Shown here piece after piece: positions 19,069-26,870 of a DNA stretch of 64,000 bases. A program made the position numbers and the translations under genes. Location: assembly GCF_029952445.1 (NCBI RefSeq), contig NZ_JAQPPK010000008.1:62001-126000 (forward strand), written 5' to 3'. Positions within the stretch are counted from its first letter, which is position 1; the number at the start of each line of letters is the position of its first letter. The notes below the pieces were generated by a model, which searched no databases, was not told where the DNA came from, and was given only the letters and a program-made list of their open reading frames with translations. The stretch comes from Paenarthrobacter nitroguajacolicus (GTDB lineage: Bacteria; Actinomycetota; Actinomycetes; Actinomycetales; Micrococcaceae).

Positions 19069-19515
19069 ATGGAAGTCCAGAACGTGCAGCCGGATCCTGT
19101 GCCTGGGGGCGAGATCTCCGGTACCGGACGCACTATCATCTCCGAGGCGGCGGTGGCGAAAGTGGCGGGCATTGCGGCCCGCTCAGTGCCCGGGGTCTAC
19201 TCTTTGGGTTCAGGGCCATCGCGGGCTCTAGGCGCAATCCGTGATGCCGTGGGCAGTTCGGACCACGCAGCGGGCGTACGCGCCGAGGTGGGCGAAACGC
19301 AAGTGGCCGTGGACATCACCCTGGTGGCCCTCTACGGCCATCCGTTGCATGGCGTCGCCAACCAGGTCCGCGCTGCGGTGTTCCGCGCCGTCGAAGAACT
19401 CGTAGGCCTTCAGGTGATCGAAGTGAACATCGAAATCACCGATGTCTTCATTGCGCCGCCGGCCAAGCAGGCCGGAGCCAAGACAGTCGTGGTGGAAAGG
19501 GAGGCACTCCAGTGA
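19069..19515 (+). CDS. Asp23/Gls24-family envelope stress protein
   Basis: The 148-residue protein shows the Asp23 pattern: TIISEAAVAKVAGIAARSVPGVYSL at the start of the domain, then VDITLVALYGHPLHGVANQVRAAV and VIEVNIEITDVF. Asp23 proteins associate with membrane anchors of the AmaP type and respond to alkaline and cell-wall stress. It is the first gene of a five-gene run whose members overlap by exactly 4 nt each. An inverted AGCGTC/GACGCT (19019-19037) lies in the promoter region. Confidence 0.88.
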   Translation: MEVQNVQPDPVPGGEISGTGRTIISEAAVAKVAGIAARSVPGVYSLGSGPSRALGAIRDAVGSSDHAAGVRAEVGETQVAVDITLVALYGHPLHGVANQVRAAVFRAVEELVGLQVIEVNIEITDVFIAPPAKQAGAKTVVVEREALQ

Positions 19516-19703
19516 GCATGACCGTTGTGGGAATCGCGATCGGGGCCTTTGTGGCGTTCATGTCGTTCTCGTTCGGGCTATGGGGCTTCGTAATCTCCCT
19601 TCTCTTCATGGGGATCGGAGCACTGCTGGGCCGCGCCGCCGACGGAAAACTGGATCTCCGAAGCGTCCTTGACGCCATTACGGGCCGGCGCTCTTCGTCA
19701 TGA
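19512..19703 (+). CDS. Small two-helix membrane protein of the Asp23 operon
   Basis: The GTG start at 19512 overlaps the Asp23 stop in a GTGA, so translation is coupled. The 63-residue product is almost entirely two hydrophobic helices (MTVVGIAIGAFVAFMSFSFG and GFVISLLFMGIGALLG) followed by a short basic tail. It resembles the DUF2273-type small proteins found next to asp23 and amaP genes. It probably helps anchor the complex in the membrane. Confidence 0.75.
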   Translation: MSMTVVGIAIGAFVAFMSFSFGLWGFVISLLFMGIGALLGRAADGKLDLRSVLDAITGRRSSS

Positions 19704-20080
19704 GCGTGGCTGAGGCTGTGGAATACACCACCAGCCTGGCCGGCCATAACCGGATCAGTACCCAGGCTTTGACTTCCCTGGCCCGCGCCGCTGCCGCCGA
19801 GGCACTCGGCGTTGAGGCCAGTGACATCCGCGCCGACTGGACGGACGACGACGGCTTGCTGGCTTTGTCGATTGTCGCGCCCATCAGCGTCCCGGCTTTG
19901 ACGGAAGTACTCCGGGACCCAAGGCGCGTCCAAGGTTTTGGCGGCTCCATCTGGGACCGTGCCGTGGCTGCCAAGGCCCGAGTCCTGGAGACGGTAACCC
20001 GGCTCAGCGGCTCCCAGCTAAGCAGGGTGGACATCAGGATCAGCGGGGCGCACGTCAGGGAGGGAGGCCGCGTTCAATGA
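19700..20080 (+). CDS. Asp23-operon cytoplasmic protein, unknown function
   Basis: This 126-residue protein starts in an ATGA overlap with the previous gene. It has no membrane helix; the pattern ISTQALTSLARAAAAEALGV, then a charged strand pair, then LETVTRLSGSQLSRVDIRI resembles a shortened Asp23 domain. It may be a second Asp23-like subunit that assembles on the AmaP-type anchor. No specific family is recognised with certainty. Confidence 0.65.
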   Translation: MSVAEAVEYTTSLAGHNRISTQALTSLARAAAAEALGVEASDIRADWTDDDGLLALSIVAPISVPALTEVLRDPRRVQGFGGSIWDRAVAAKARVLETVTRLSGSQLSRVDIRISGAHVREGGRVQ

Positions 20081-20724
20081 CCCAGGACCAGGAAACAGAG
20101 AACTTCCGGGCAGCCGGCCCGGACCACGGCGCTACGCCTGTAGCGGGAGAAGACGCGGAAATGAGCCGCATTCTGCGTCGCGAGACCCATTCATCGCGGG
20201 CCGCTGCAGCTGTCATTGCCGCGGTGCTCGTCATCATTCTTTGCGTTTACGCTTTGCTGGAAGCAGGGGTTCGTGCTGTCGGCCAGCCGCCTTGGCTCGT
20301 GGATCCCACTACTGCGGCGCAACGGATCATCGCCCTTCCTGCGGGCATTTCGCCCCTCCTGCTGGGTGCCAGCGGCGCCGTGATCGCGATGGTGGGACTC
20401 TTCTTCTTCCTCCAGGCCGTGCTGCCGGGGAGGCGCGCGCGCCATTTGCTGCGTGACCCGCGCACCGCCGTCGTGGTTGATGACGAGGTGCTGGCATCGT
20501 CGCTGGCCCGTCGGGCGCGGACGGCGGCCAATGTTACCCAGGAGCAGGTCATGGTGGTGGTTTCCCGCCAGACAGTTGTGGTCAACGTACGGCCGACGTC
20601 GGGGAGCCGGGTGAGCCAGGAGGCCGTGCTCGCGGCAGTGCAGGCTGAACTTGAAGAAATGTCGCCGGTGCCCATGCCTGCTGTGCGGGTCAACCTTTCG
20701 TCGTCGGGGGTGATCGGGGCGTGA
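20077..20724 (+). CDS. DUF6286-like membrane protein of the Asp23 operon
   Basis: This 215-residue protein begins in an ATGA overlap. It has a polar N-terminus (about 45 residues), two membrane helices (AAAAVIAAVLVIILCVYALL and LLLGASGAVIAMVGLFFFLQ) and a C-terminal soluble domain with VDDEVLASSLARRARTAANV and VVVNVRPTSG that looks like an Asp23-derived fold. Actinobacterial asp23 operons carry this DUF6286-type gene. It is likely a membrane scaffold of the stress complex. Confidence 0.72.
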   Translation: MTQDQETENFRAAGPDHGATPVAGEDAEMSRILRRETHSSRAAAAVIAAVLVIILCVYALLEAGVRAVGQPPWLVDPTTAAQRIIALPAGISPLLLGASGAVIAMVGLFFFLQAVLPGRRARHLLRDPRTAVVVDDEVLASSLARRARTAANVTQEQVMVVVSRQTVVVNVRPTSGSRVSQEAVLAAVQAELEEMSPVPMPAVRVNLSSSGVIGA

Positions 20725-21332
20725 ACGGGACACCTCGGGCGCTGAACCGCGTATTGCTCTTCATCATTGGCATAAAACTGCTGGCCGTGGGTCTTCTGCT
20801 GGTGCTGCTGGCTACTGTCCCTGCGGTGGCCACATGGTGGCACGGTTGGGCTGCCGGCGTTTGGGCCGGGGCAGAGGACGCTTTCCGGCAGACCCGCTTT
20901 CCCGGACGTGAAGAAAGCTGGCTGTGGATCGTGGCGGGCGTGGTCCTGGTGGCCATCATCGTCGCCATGATTGCGTGGCTCTCGCAGCAGGGCAAAGGGC
21001 GGGCCAACCTCCTGGTGGCCAGCGAGGATGACAGCGACGTCGACGGCGAAGTCAGGATTGGCGGTGGCGTGGCCGAACAGGCGCTCAGGGCTGCCTTATC
21101 GGAGAGAACCGACCTTGCCGGGGCGTCGGTAGCGACGTACGAATTCAGGGGTCAACCGGGCCTTCGAATACGGATTCAACCGCGGCAAGGCGTGGCACCA
21201 CACCTCCTTGCAGCTGAAGTCTCGCAACTGGTTGAAGCGCTGGATCTCGTCATCGGGCAAAAGACGCCTGTCCTCGTCCACATGGTTTCCGGAGCGAGGT
21301 CGCGGTTTACCAAGGCCGAACGGGTCCGCTGA
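20721..21332 (+). CDS. AmaP-like alkaline shock membrane anchor protein
   Basis: The GTG start overlaps the previous stop in a GTGA. The 203-residue protein has two membrane helices (VLLFIIGIKLLAVGLLLVLL and WLWIVAGVVLVAIIVAMIAW) separated by about 40 outside residues, then a cytoplasmic domain with VEALDLVIGQKTPVLVHMV, the same layout as AmaP, which tethers Asp23 to the membrane in Gram-positive bacteria. It closes the coupled five-gene operon. Confidence 0.75.
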   Translation: MNGTPRALNRVLLFIIGIKLLAVGLLLVLLATVPAVATWWHGWAAGVWAGAEDAFRQTRFPGREESWLWIVAGVVLVAIIVAMIAWLSQQGKGRANLLVASEDDSDVDGEVRIGGGVAEQALRAALSERTDLAGASVATYEFRGQPGLRIRIQPRQGVAPHLLAAEVSQLVEALDLVIGQKTPVLVHMVSGARSRFTKAERVR

Positions 21333-21420
21333 CGATGGGGAGCCTGCACAACAGTTTGAAACCAACGGGGGACAACCTCCGTTTGGAAGGCAACGCAACA
21401 CCGCGACTGGGGAGAAAACC

Positions 21421-21723
21421 ATGACTGAAGAAAACACTGGAGCCGACGCCGTGAATGACGGGGCATCGAACGCGAAGGACGCCGCAAGCGAAGCACTTGG
21501 GAACGCCAAGGAATTTGCTGGTGAGGCCGTGGAGAACGTGAAGGAATTCGCTGGCGAAGCTGCGGAGAATGTCAAGGAATTCTTCTCCGGGGATGTTGGT
21601 GAAAATGCCAAGGATTTGGCCGGCGACGTCGCGGAAAAGTCAAAGGAAATTGTCGGCGATGTGGCCGAAAACGTCAAAGATATCGGATCGAAGATTGCCG
21701 GCCTATTCAAGGGCGGTAAATAG
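21421..21723 (+). CDS. LEA-like amphipathic repeat protein
   Basis: The ATG at 21421 follows GGGGAG by 6 nt. The 100-residue, highly charged, Cys-free product consists of recurring segments of the form NAKEFAGEAVENVKEFAGEA, NVKEFFSGDVGENAKDLAGD and VAEKSKEIVGDVAENVKDIG, an about 11-residue periodicity like late-embryogenesis-abundant and related desiccation proteins. Such sequences are disordered in water and fold as amphipathic helices on membranes. It lies 88 bp after the Asp23 operon, consistent with a shared envelope or osmotic stress role. Confidence 0.75.
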   Translation: MTEENTGADAVNDGASNAKDAASEALGNAKEFAGEAVENVKEFAGEAAENVKEFFSGDVGENAKDLAGDVAEKSKEIVGDVAENVKDIGSKIAGLFKGGK

Positions 21724-21759
21724 GGCGGATTTCTGCCAACTGGTGGACTGGAGATTGTA

Positions 21760-22449
21760 ATGGCTGGATCAAACGTGCTGGACTCGTCCATGGTGGAAGA
21801 TGTCATGGCGGAGCTTGCTGCCCTGGAAGATCCCCGCGCACGCGAGGTCAACGAGAAGCACGGCGATGATCACGGGGTTAACCTCGGCAAGCTGCGGGCC
21901 ATTGCCAAACGCGTGAAGGTACAGCCGGACCTGGCCCGTGAACTGTGGGGTACAGGCGACACCGCCGCCCGGCTCCTGTCACTGCTAATCTGCCGGCCCA
22001 AGGCCTTCAAACAAGGCGAACTGGACACCATGCTACGGGAAGCCCGGATACCCAAGGTCCATGACTGGCTGGTGAATTACGTCGTCAAGAAAAGCCCGTT
22101 CGCGGAGGGCTTGAGGGTTTCATGGTTTGCCGACCCGGATCCTGTGGTGGCGAGTGCGGGCTGGGCTTTGACCGCCGAACGTGTGGTCAAAAAGCCCGAA
22201 GGCTTGGACCTGGGGAAACTGCTGGACATTATTGAGGCCGAAATGAAGGACGCCCCGGAGCGTCTTCAGTGGGCAATGAACAACTGCCTGGCACAAATAG
22301 GCATTGGATATCCGGACTATCGCTCCCGTGCGTTGGACATTGGCGAGCGTTTGGAAGTGTTGAAGGACTATCCAACACCGCCCAATTGCACGTCCCCCTT
22401 TGCGCCCATCTGGATCAACGAGATGGTCAGGCGCCAAGCGGGCACCTGA
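21760..22449 (+). CDS. AlkD-like DNA alkylation repair protein
   Basis: The 229-residue, helix-rich protein matches the HEAT-repeat-like DNA alkylation repair family (AlkC/AlkD): LARELWGTGDTAARLLSLLI, WFADPDPVVASAGWALTAERV and LQWAMNNCLAQIGIGYPDYR. AlkD glycosylases excise positively charged alkylated purines without base flipping. The residues of the catalytic site cannot be confirmed by eye. The ATG follows GGAG by about 8 nt. It is 36 bp after the LEA-like gene and may share its transcript. Confidence 0.75.
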   Translation: MAGSNVLDSSMVEDVMAELAALEDPRAREVNEKHGDDHGVNLGKLRAIAKRVKVQPDLARELWGTGDTAARLLSLLICRPKAFKQGELDTMLREARIPKVHDWLVNYVVKKSPFAEGLRVSWFADPDPVVASAGWALTAERVVKKPEGLDLGKLLDIIEAEMKDAPERLQWAMNNCLAQIGIGYPDYRSRALDIGERLEVLKDYPTPPNCTSPFAPIWINEMVRRQAGT

Positions 22450-22454
22450 AACGA

Positions 22455-22865
22455 TCAGCCCCTGTTGCGGTGCATCATCCGGTAGGTGAGCTCTGCGAGG
22501 AGCTCTTCGTCGGAGAGGTGGGAAGCCCGGGCGACGGGAGCTGCGGGAACGGCAACACGGGGTGGTCCTTGCCGGGCGTCGTCGCTGGAGCGCATGTCGT
22601 CCGGGGTGATCATGTCGGGAGCGAAATTCGATTTGCCTTTGAGGACCTCGGACACCGATCCTGCCCGCCAACCCAGGGCATGCTCAAGCTTGCGCTGGTT
22701 GATTTCCTGGGTACGCCGGGTACCCGATTCCAGCGTCCGCACGGTCTTGATGGCAGTTCCTGCCTGTTTGGCCAATTGCACCTGGCTAAGACCCTGGGCG
22801 AGGCGCTCTTCTTTGATGAGCCGTCCAATGGTCTGCAATGCTTCGAGTTCATCCACGCTTCCCAC
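22455..22865 (-). CDS. XRE-family transcriptional regulator
   Basis: I take the GTG at 22865 (MGSVDELEALQTIG) as start; a second GTG at 22856 is possible and the longer frame to 23096 runs into the promoter region of the next operon. The 136-residue protein has a Cro/C1-type HTH (IKEERLAQGLSQVQLAKQAG, then TIKTVRTLESGTRRTQEINQ), and a Pro/Ala linker ending in LSDEELLAELTYRMMHRN. Single XRE regulators of this size often accompany AlkD-like or toxin genes, but no toxin gene is seen. It converges with the AlkD-like gene 5 bp away. Confidence 0.75.
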   Translation of the reverse strand: MGSVDELEALQTIGRLIKEERLAQGLSQVQLAKQAGTAIKTVRTLESGTRRTQEINQRKLEHALGWRAGSVSEVLKGKSNFAPDMITPDDMRSSDDARQGPPRVAVPAAPVARASHLSDEELLAELTYRMMHRNRG

Positions 22866-23045
22866 TGTTCCATAGGCAATACTGGGTAAACAAATCGGGG
22901 TCGGATCTCGTTCGGCGGGAATTGGCCACCTCAGCCGTATCCCGGCAGGCTCGAGCGCTATGCAAATCGCCGCGATATGGCCACCCTCCGTGAGCCTCGC
23001 GACGGAAATTATCAGGCTACTTTGTATCGTTGTGGTCACGGCGCG

Positions 23046-23059
23046 TGTAAGCGCTTGCA
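23046..23059. promoter_or_regulatory. LacI-family operator before the sugar ABC operon
   Basis: TGTAAGCGCTTGCA is a near-palindrome centred on AAGCGCTT, the typical core bound by LacI/GalR repressors. It is about 90 bp before the binding-protein start, and a LacI gene closes the operon at 26871-27944, so autoregulated induction is the simplest reading. Confidence 0.65.
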
Positions 23060-23146
23060 TTTTCCGTCGCGTCATGACTATTGTGAGCCTCACCACATCA
23101 ACCGCACCGCGGAAAAACCTGGTCCACTCACCGAGGAGTTCCCAGC

Positions 23147-24439
23147 ATGAAATCCAAAAAGTTCCTGCTTCCGGCAGCTGTCGCCGGAGTCCTGGCTCTG
23201 TCCCTGACCGCCTGTGGTGGCGGCGGGGGTGGCGGCGGCACCAGCTCCGGAGGTGCCAGCGGCGACGCAGCCAACAACCTTGACGGCCGCGGGCCGATCA
23301 CCTACGTCCAAGGCAAGGACAACAGCAACGTTGTCCGGCCGCTCATCGAAAAGTGGAACGCTGCACACCCGGACGAGAAAGTAACGTTCAAGGAGCAGTC
23401 TGACCAGGCCGACCAGCAGCACGACGACCTGGTTCAGAACTTCCAGGCAAAGAACGCCAACTACGACGTCATGAGCGTAGACCTCATCTGGGTGGCTGAA
23501 TTCGCCGCCAAGGGCTGGCTGCAGCCGCTCAAGGACAAGACCGCAATCTCGACTGACGGCATGCTTGAGTCCACGGTCAAGAGCGCCACGTACAACAACA
23601 CCCTCTACGCAGCCCCACAGAGCTCGGACGGTGGCATCCTCTACTACCGCAGCGACTTGGTCACCACCCCGCCCAAGACCTGGGACGAGATGATGAAGAT
23701 GTGCGACATCGCCAAGCAGAACAACATCGGCTGCTATGCCGGCCAGTTCCAGAAGTACGAGGGCCTGACGGTTAACGCCGCGGAAGCCATCAACTCCGCC
23801 GGCGGCAAGATCGTTGACGATTCCGGCAAGGCAGCTGTGAACTCCGCTGAAGCCAAGGCCGGCCTCAACAACCTGGTCCAGGCATACAAGGATGGAAACA
23901 TCCCCACCGAAGCAATCACGTTCCAGGAAGAACAGGGACGCCAAGCCTTCGAAGCCGGCAAGCTCCTCTTCCTCCGCAACTGGCCGTATGTCTACAACCT
24001 GGCCAAGACCGATGGCTCGTCCACGGTGAAGGACACGTTCAAGATGGCTCCCCTCCCGGGCAAGGACGGCCCCGGTGCCTCCTCGCTTGGTGGCCACAAC
24101 ATCGCCATGAGCGTGTACTCCAAGAACAAGGCAACGGTTGCGGACTTCATCAAGTTCATCACCAGCGAGGAAACCCAGCGCTTCTACGCCACCCAGGGTT
24201 CGCTGGCCCCGGTCCTGACCAAGCTGTATGACGATCAGGAACTCGTGACCAAGCTGCCGTACCTCCCGGTGCTGAAGACGTCCATCGAGAACGCGGTTCC
24301 GCGTCCCGTGACGCCGTTCTACCCCGCCGTCACCAAGGCTGTGCAGGATAACGCCTACGCCGCCCTCAAGGGAGAGAAGACCGTGGACTCGGCCATCTCC
24401 GACATGCAAGCGGCTATTGAGTCGGCCGGAGCTAAGTAA
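23147..24439 (+). CDS. Sugar ABC transporter solute-binding lipoprotein
   Basis: The ATG follows GAGGAG by 8 nt. The 430-residue protein has a signal peptide and lipobox LSLTACGGG (Cys23) followed by a run of eight glycines. The body matches family 1 sugar-binding proteins of the trehalose/maltose (ThuE/LpqY/MalE-like) group: YDVMSVDLIWVAEFAAKGWL, YAAPQSSDGGILYYRSDL and LGGHNIAMSVYSKNK. It is the first gene of an operon with two permeases, a small membrane protein and a LacI repressor. The ATPase is absent, as is usual when a shared MsiK serves several importers. Substrate: probably an alpha-glucoside disaccharide. Confidence 0.85.
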   Translation: MKSKKFLLPAAVAGVLALSLTACGGGGGGGGTSSGGASGDAANNLDGRGPITYVQGKDNSNVVRPLIEKWNAAHPDEKVTFKEQSDQADQQHDDLVQNFQAKNANYDVMSVDLIWVAEFAAKGWLQPLKDKTAISTDGMLESTVKSATYNNTLYAAPQSSDGGILYYRSDLVTTPPKTWDEMMKMCDIAKQNNIGCYAGQFQKYEGLTVNAAEAINSAGGKIVDDSGKAAVNSAEAKAGLNNLVQAYKDGNIPTEAITFQEEQGRQAFEAGKLLFLRNWPYVYNLAKTDGSSTVKDTFKMAPLPGKDGPGASSLGGHNIAMSVYSKNKATVADFIKFITSEETQRFYATQGSLAPVLTKLYDDQELVTKLPYLPVLKTSIENAVPRPVTPFYPAVTKAVQDNAYAALKGEKTVDSAISDMQAAIESAGAK

Positions 24440-24452
24440 CCACCCGGGCTTC

Positions 24453-24491
24453 AGTCCGGCTGCCTGTCCCTGAGGGGCGGGCAGCCGGACT
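24453..24491 (+). terminator. Intercistronic hairpin between binding-protein and permease genes
   Basis: Arms of 18 nt (24453-24470 and 24474-24491) pair fully, with two G-U pairs, around a TGA loop. No T-tract follows. Such stem-loops after binding-protein genes stabilise the upstream message or attenuate read-through, keeping binding protein in excess over permeases. Confidence 0.75.
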
Positions 24492-24527
24492 GCCGGCCAC
24501 GGCCTTCTCCCTGACAGGAGTCTTGAC

Positions 24528-25547
24528 ATGTCAACAGAACTACAAAAACCAGATGCGACGGCGACCGCCGGGCATACGATGCCGAGTCGCGAAAGCGCCG
24601 ATCGGAAACAACTCACGCAGGGCCGCTGGGCGTACACCCTCCTGGCGCCGTCGCTCATCCTGTTGGCGGTTGTGATCATCTACCCGGTGCTCAACGCCAT
24701 CATCATGTCCTTCCAGAAGGACTCCGGCCTCGATCCGGCCACGGGCTTCTTCTCCGAAGGCGGTCCCGCCGGATTTGAAAACTACACGCACTGGCTGCTG
24801 CAGCAATGCACGGCCCCCGGCGGCGGCTCGGTTGCTTGCCCTCCGGGAACACTGGGAGCCCAGTTCTGGGACTCCATGGGCACCACGTTCTTCTTCACGG
24901 TGGTCACCGTTGCATTTGAAACTGTCCTTGGCTTCTGGATGGCAATCATCATGGCCCGCGCCTTCCGTGGCCGCAGCCTGATCCGTGCAGCCGTCCTGGT
25001 GCCGTGGGCCATCCCGACGGCCGTCACCGCCAAGCTCTGGTTCTTCATCTTCGCCTTCGAAGGCATTGCCAACAAGCTGTTCGGGACCCAGATCCTGTGG
25101 ACTGGTTCGGAATGGCCGGCCAAGTGGGCCATCATCATTGCCGACGTCTGGAAGACCACGCCCTTCATGGCCCTCCTGATCCTGGCAGGCCTGCAACTGA
25201 TTCCCGACGAAGTCTATGAAGCCGCCAAGGTTGACGGTGCATCCACTTGGCAGCGGTTCCGCTTGATCACCCTGCCTCTGGTGAAGCCGGCGCTGATGGT
25301 AGCCATCCTGTTCCGTGTACTTGACGCACTACGTATGTACGACCTCCCCGCCATCATGACCCAGGGCGCAAACGGCACCACCACGCTGTCCATCCTGGTG
25401 GTCCAACAAATCAGGCAAGGGTTCAATACAGCGGCGGCGCTATCGACCATTACATTCCTGGTGATCTTCCTGGTGGCGTTTATCTTCGTCCGCTTCCTTG
25501 GGGCGAACGCGGTGGATGCGGCCACATCTTCCGGAAAGGCGAAGTGA
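24528..25547 (+). CDS. Sugar ABC transporter permease, MalF-like
   Basis: The ATG follows AGGAG by 7 nt. The 339-residue protein has a 25-residue polar lead, six predicted helices and the EAA loop YEAAKVDGASTWQRFRLITLP. Between TM1 and TM2 lies an outside loop with two Cys (LLQQCTAPGGGSVACPPG) that could form a disulfide. It pairs with the next permease to form the channel. Confidence 0.9.
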   Translation: MSTELQKPDATATAGHTMPSRESADRKQLTQGRWAYTLLAPSLILLAVVIIYPVLNAIIMSFQKDSGLDPATGFFSEGGPAGFENYTHWLLQQCTAPGGGSVACPPGTLGAQFWDSMGTTFFFTVVTVAFETVLGFWMAIIMARAFRGRSLIRAAVLVPWAIPTAVTAKLWFFIFAFEGIANKLFGTQILWTGSEWPAKWAIIIADVWKTTPFMALLILAGLQLIPDEVYEAAKVDGASTWQRFRLITLPLVKPALMVAILFRVLDALRMYDLPAIMTQGANGTTTLSILVVQQIRQGFNTAAALSTITFLVIFLVAFIFVRFLGANAVDAATSSGKAK

Positions 25548-25548
25548 G

Positions 25549-26433
25549 ATGAGCACAGCCACAGCTTCGAAGACTTCCACCGCCCCGGCCGAAAAGCCGA
25601 AGCGACCCTTCAACTGGGGGTCACTGCGCACCTACATCAGTGCTGTCATCATCCTTATCTGGTGCCTGGCACCCTTCTACTGGATGCTGGTCACGGCCTT
25701 CCGCGATGTGGGATACACGTTCGACACCACGCCCTTCTTTACCCACATCACGTGGGACAACTTCGCTACGGTGTTCGACGAGAGCCTGGGCAACCACTTT
25801 GGCCGCAACCTGCTGAACAGCCTGATCGTTGGCGCTGTGACAACAGTGGTGGCCTTGCTCGTTGGTGTATTCGCCGCTTACGCCTTAGCCCGGTTGAATT
25901 TCCGGTTCAAGTTCGTGGTCCTCGGCTTCATCCTGGGCGCTTCGATGTTCCCCGGCGTTGCCCTGGTTACCCCACTTTTCCAGCTGTTCACCAACATCGG
26001 CTGGTTCGGTACCTACCAGGCGCTGATCATTCCGAACATCTCGTTCGTCCTCCCGCTGACGGTGTACACGCTGACTTCGTTCTTCCGCGAGATGCCGTGG
26101 GAGCTCGAAGAAGCGGCAAGGATTGATGGCTGCACGCAGGGACAGGCTTTCCGGAAGGTGATCCTTCCCCTGGCAGCCCCGGCCACGTTCACCACGGCAA
26201 TCCTGGCCTTCATCGCCTCCTGGAATGAATTCCTGATCGCCAGCCAGTTGTCGAACGACTCAACCAAAACCGTCACAGTTGCCATTGCGTACTTCGCAGG
26301 TGCGCAGCCACACCAGGAACCGTACACGGCAGTCATGGCCGCGGGTACCGTGGTGACGATTCCGCTTGTGATCCTGGTACTGGTCTTCCAACGCAAGATC
26401 GTGGCCGGCCTGACGGCGGGTGCAGTCAAGTGA
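25549..26433 (+). CDS. Sugar ABC transporter permease, MalG-like
   Basis: The ATG at 25549 lies 1 nt after the previous stop; an upstream in-frame start at 25498 would overlap deeply and is rejected. The 294-residue protein has six predicted helices and the EAA loop LEEAARIDGCTQGQAFRKVILP. It ends with QRKIVAGLTAGAVK, the typical C-terminus of this permease class. Confidence 0.9.
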   Translation: MSTATASKTSTAPAEKPKRPFNWGSLRTYISAVIILIWCLAPFYWMLVTAFRDVGYTFDTTPFFTHITWDNFATVFDESLGNHFGRNLLNSLIVGAVTTVVALLVGVFAAYALARLNFRFKFVVLGFILGASMFPGVALVTPLFQLFTNIGWFGTYQALIIPNISFVLPLTVYTLTSFFREMPWELEEAARIDGCTQGQAFRKVILPLAAPATFTTAILAFIASWNEFLIASQLSNDSTKTVTVAIAYFAGAQPHQEPYTAVMAAGTVVTIPLVILVLVFQRKIVAGLTAGAVK

Positions 26434-26726
26434 CGAGTTACAACGATCGACGGCGGGCGTCCCCCACAGCAAGACCCACAGCAAGACCCACAGCAAAACC
26501 CGATCCGGGTACTAAACGGGTGCGTTCTGCGGAGGACTTCGACATCATCATCGGTTTCCTGGCTTTCTGGGGCCTGGTGCTCCTGATAGCCACCGTCTGG
26601 ATGGAAGTCACGGGCCAGCAGGCCCTCGGCTGGGCATTGGGTCTCCTGGCAGTGGTTCTGGCGCTCTGGGGCATGCTGCGCTTGCGCAGCAAACTGCCCA
26701 AGCGCACTACGCGACGGCTTGGCTAG
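26430..26726 (+). CDS. Small two-helix membrane protein of the sugar ABC operon
   Basis: The GTG start overlaps the permease stop in a GTGA. The 98-residue product has a basic N-terminus made of three PTAR/PTAK units, encoded by a 12-bp tandem repeat, then two helices (IIIGFLAFWGLVLLIATVWM and ALGWALGLLAVVLALWGMLR) and a basic tail. No family is recognised. Position suggests an accessory to the importer or simply a hitch-hiking orphan. Confidence 0.65.
   Translation: MTSYNDRRRASPTARPTARPTAKPDPGTKRVRSAEDFDIIIGFLAFWGLVLLIATVWMEVTGQQALGWALGLLAVVLALWGMLRLRSKLPKRTTRRLG
26466..26501 (+). repeat. Three-unit 12-bp tandem repeat inside a coding region
   Basis: CACAGCAAGACC occurs three times in tandem, the last with one G-to-A change, encoding Pro-Thr-Ala-Arg/Lys units. 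In-frame slippage would lengthen or shorten the basic tail without a frameshift. Confidence 0.85.
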
Positions 26727-26870
26727 GTGCCCCAGGGAGAAGACAAGTACCTGACCGGCGTCGAAACAACCCGCGCGAAGTCGGCGAACGGCAGGCAGGC
26801 GGAATAGGCTGTAACGTGCCGTCCGGGAACGAGCCCTCGGCTTTCGGCATGCACCAAAAAGGGGGCTTGA

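Noticed and set aside
22455-22865. Antitoxin of a toxin-antitoxin pair
   Set aside because: The XRE protein has the right size, but no toxin-like gene is next to it.
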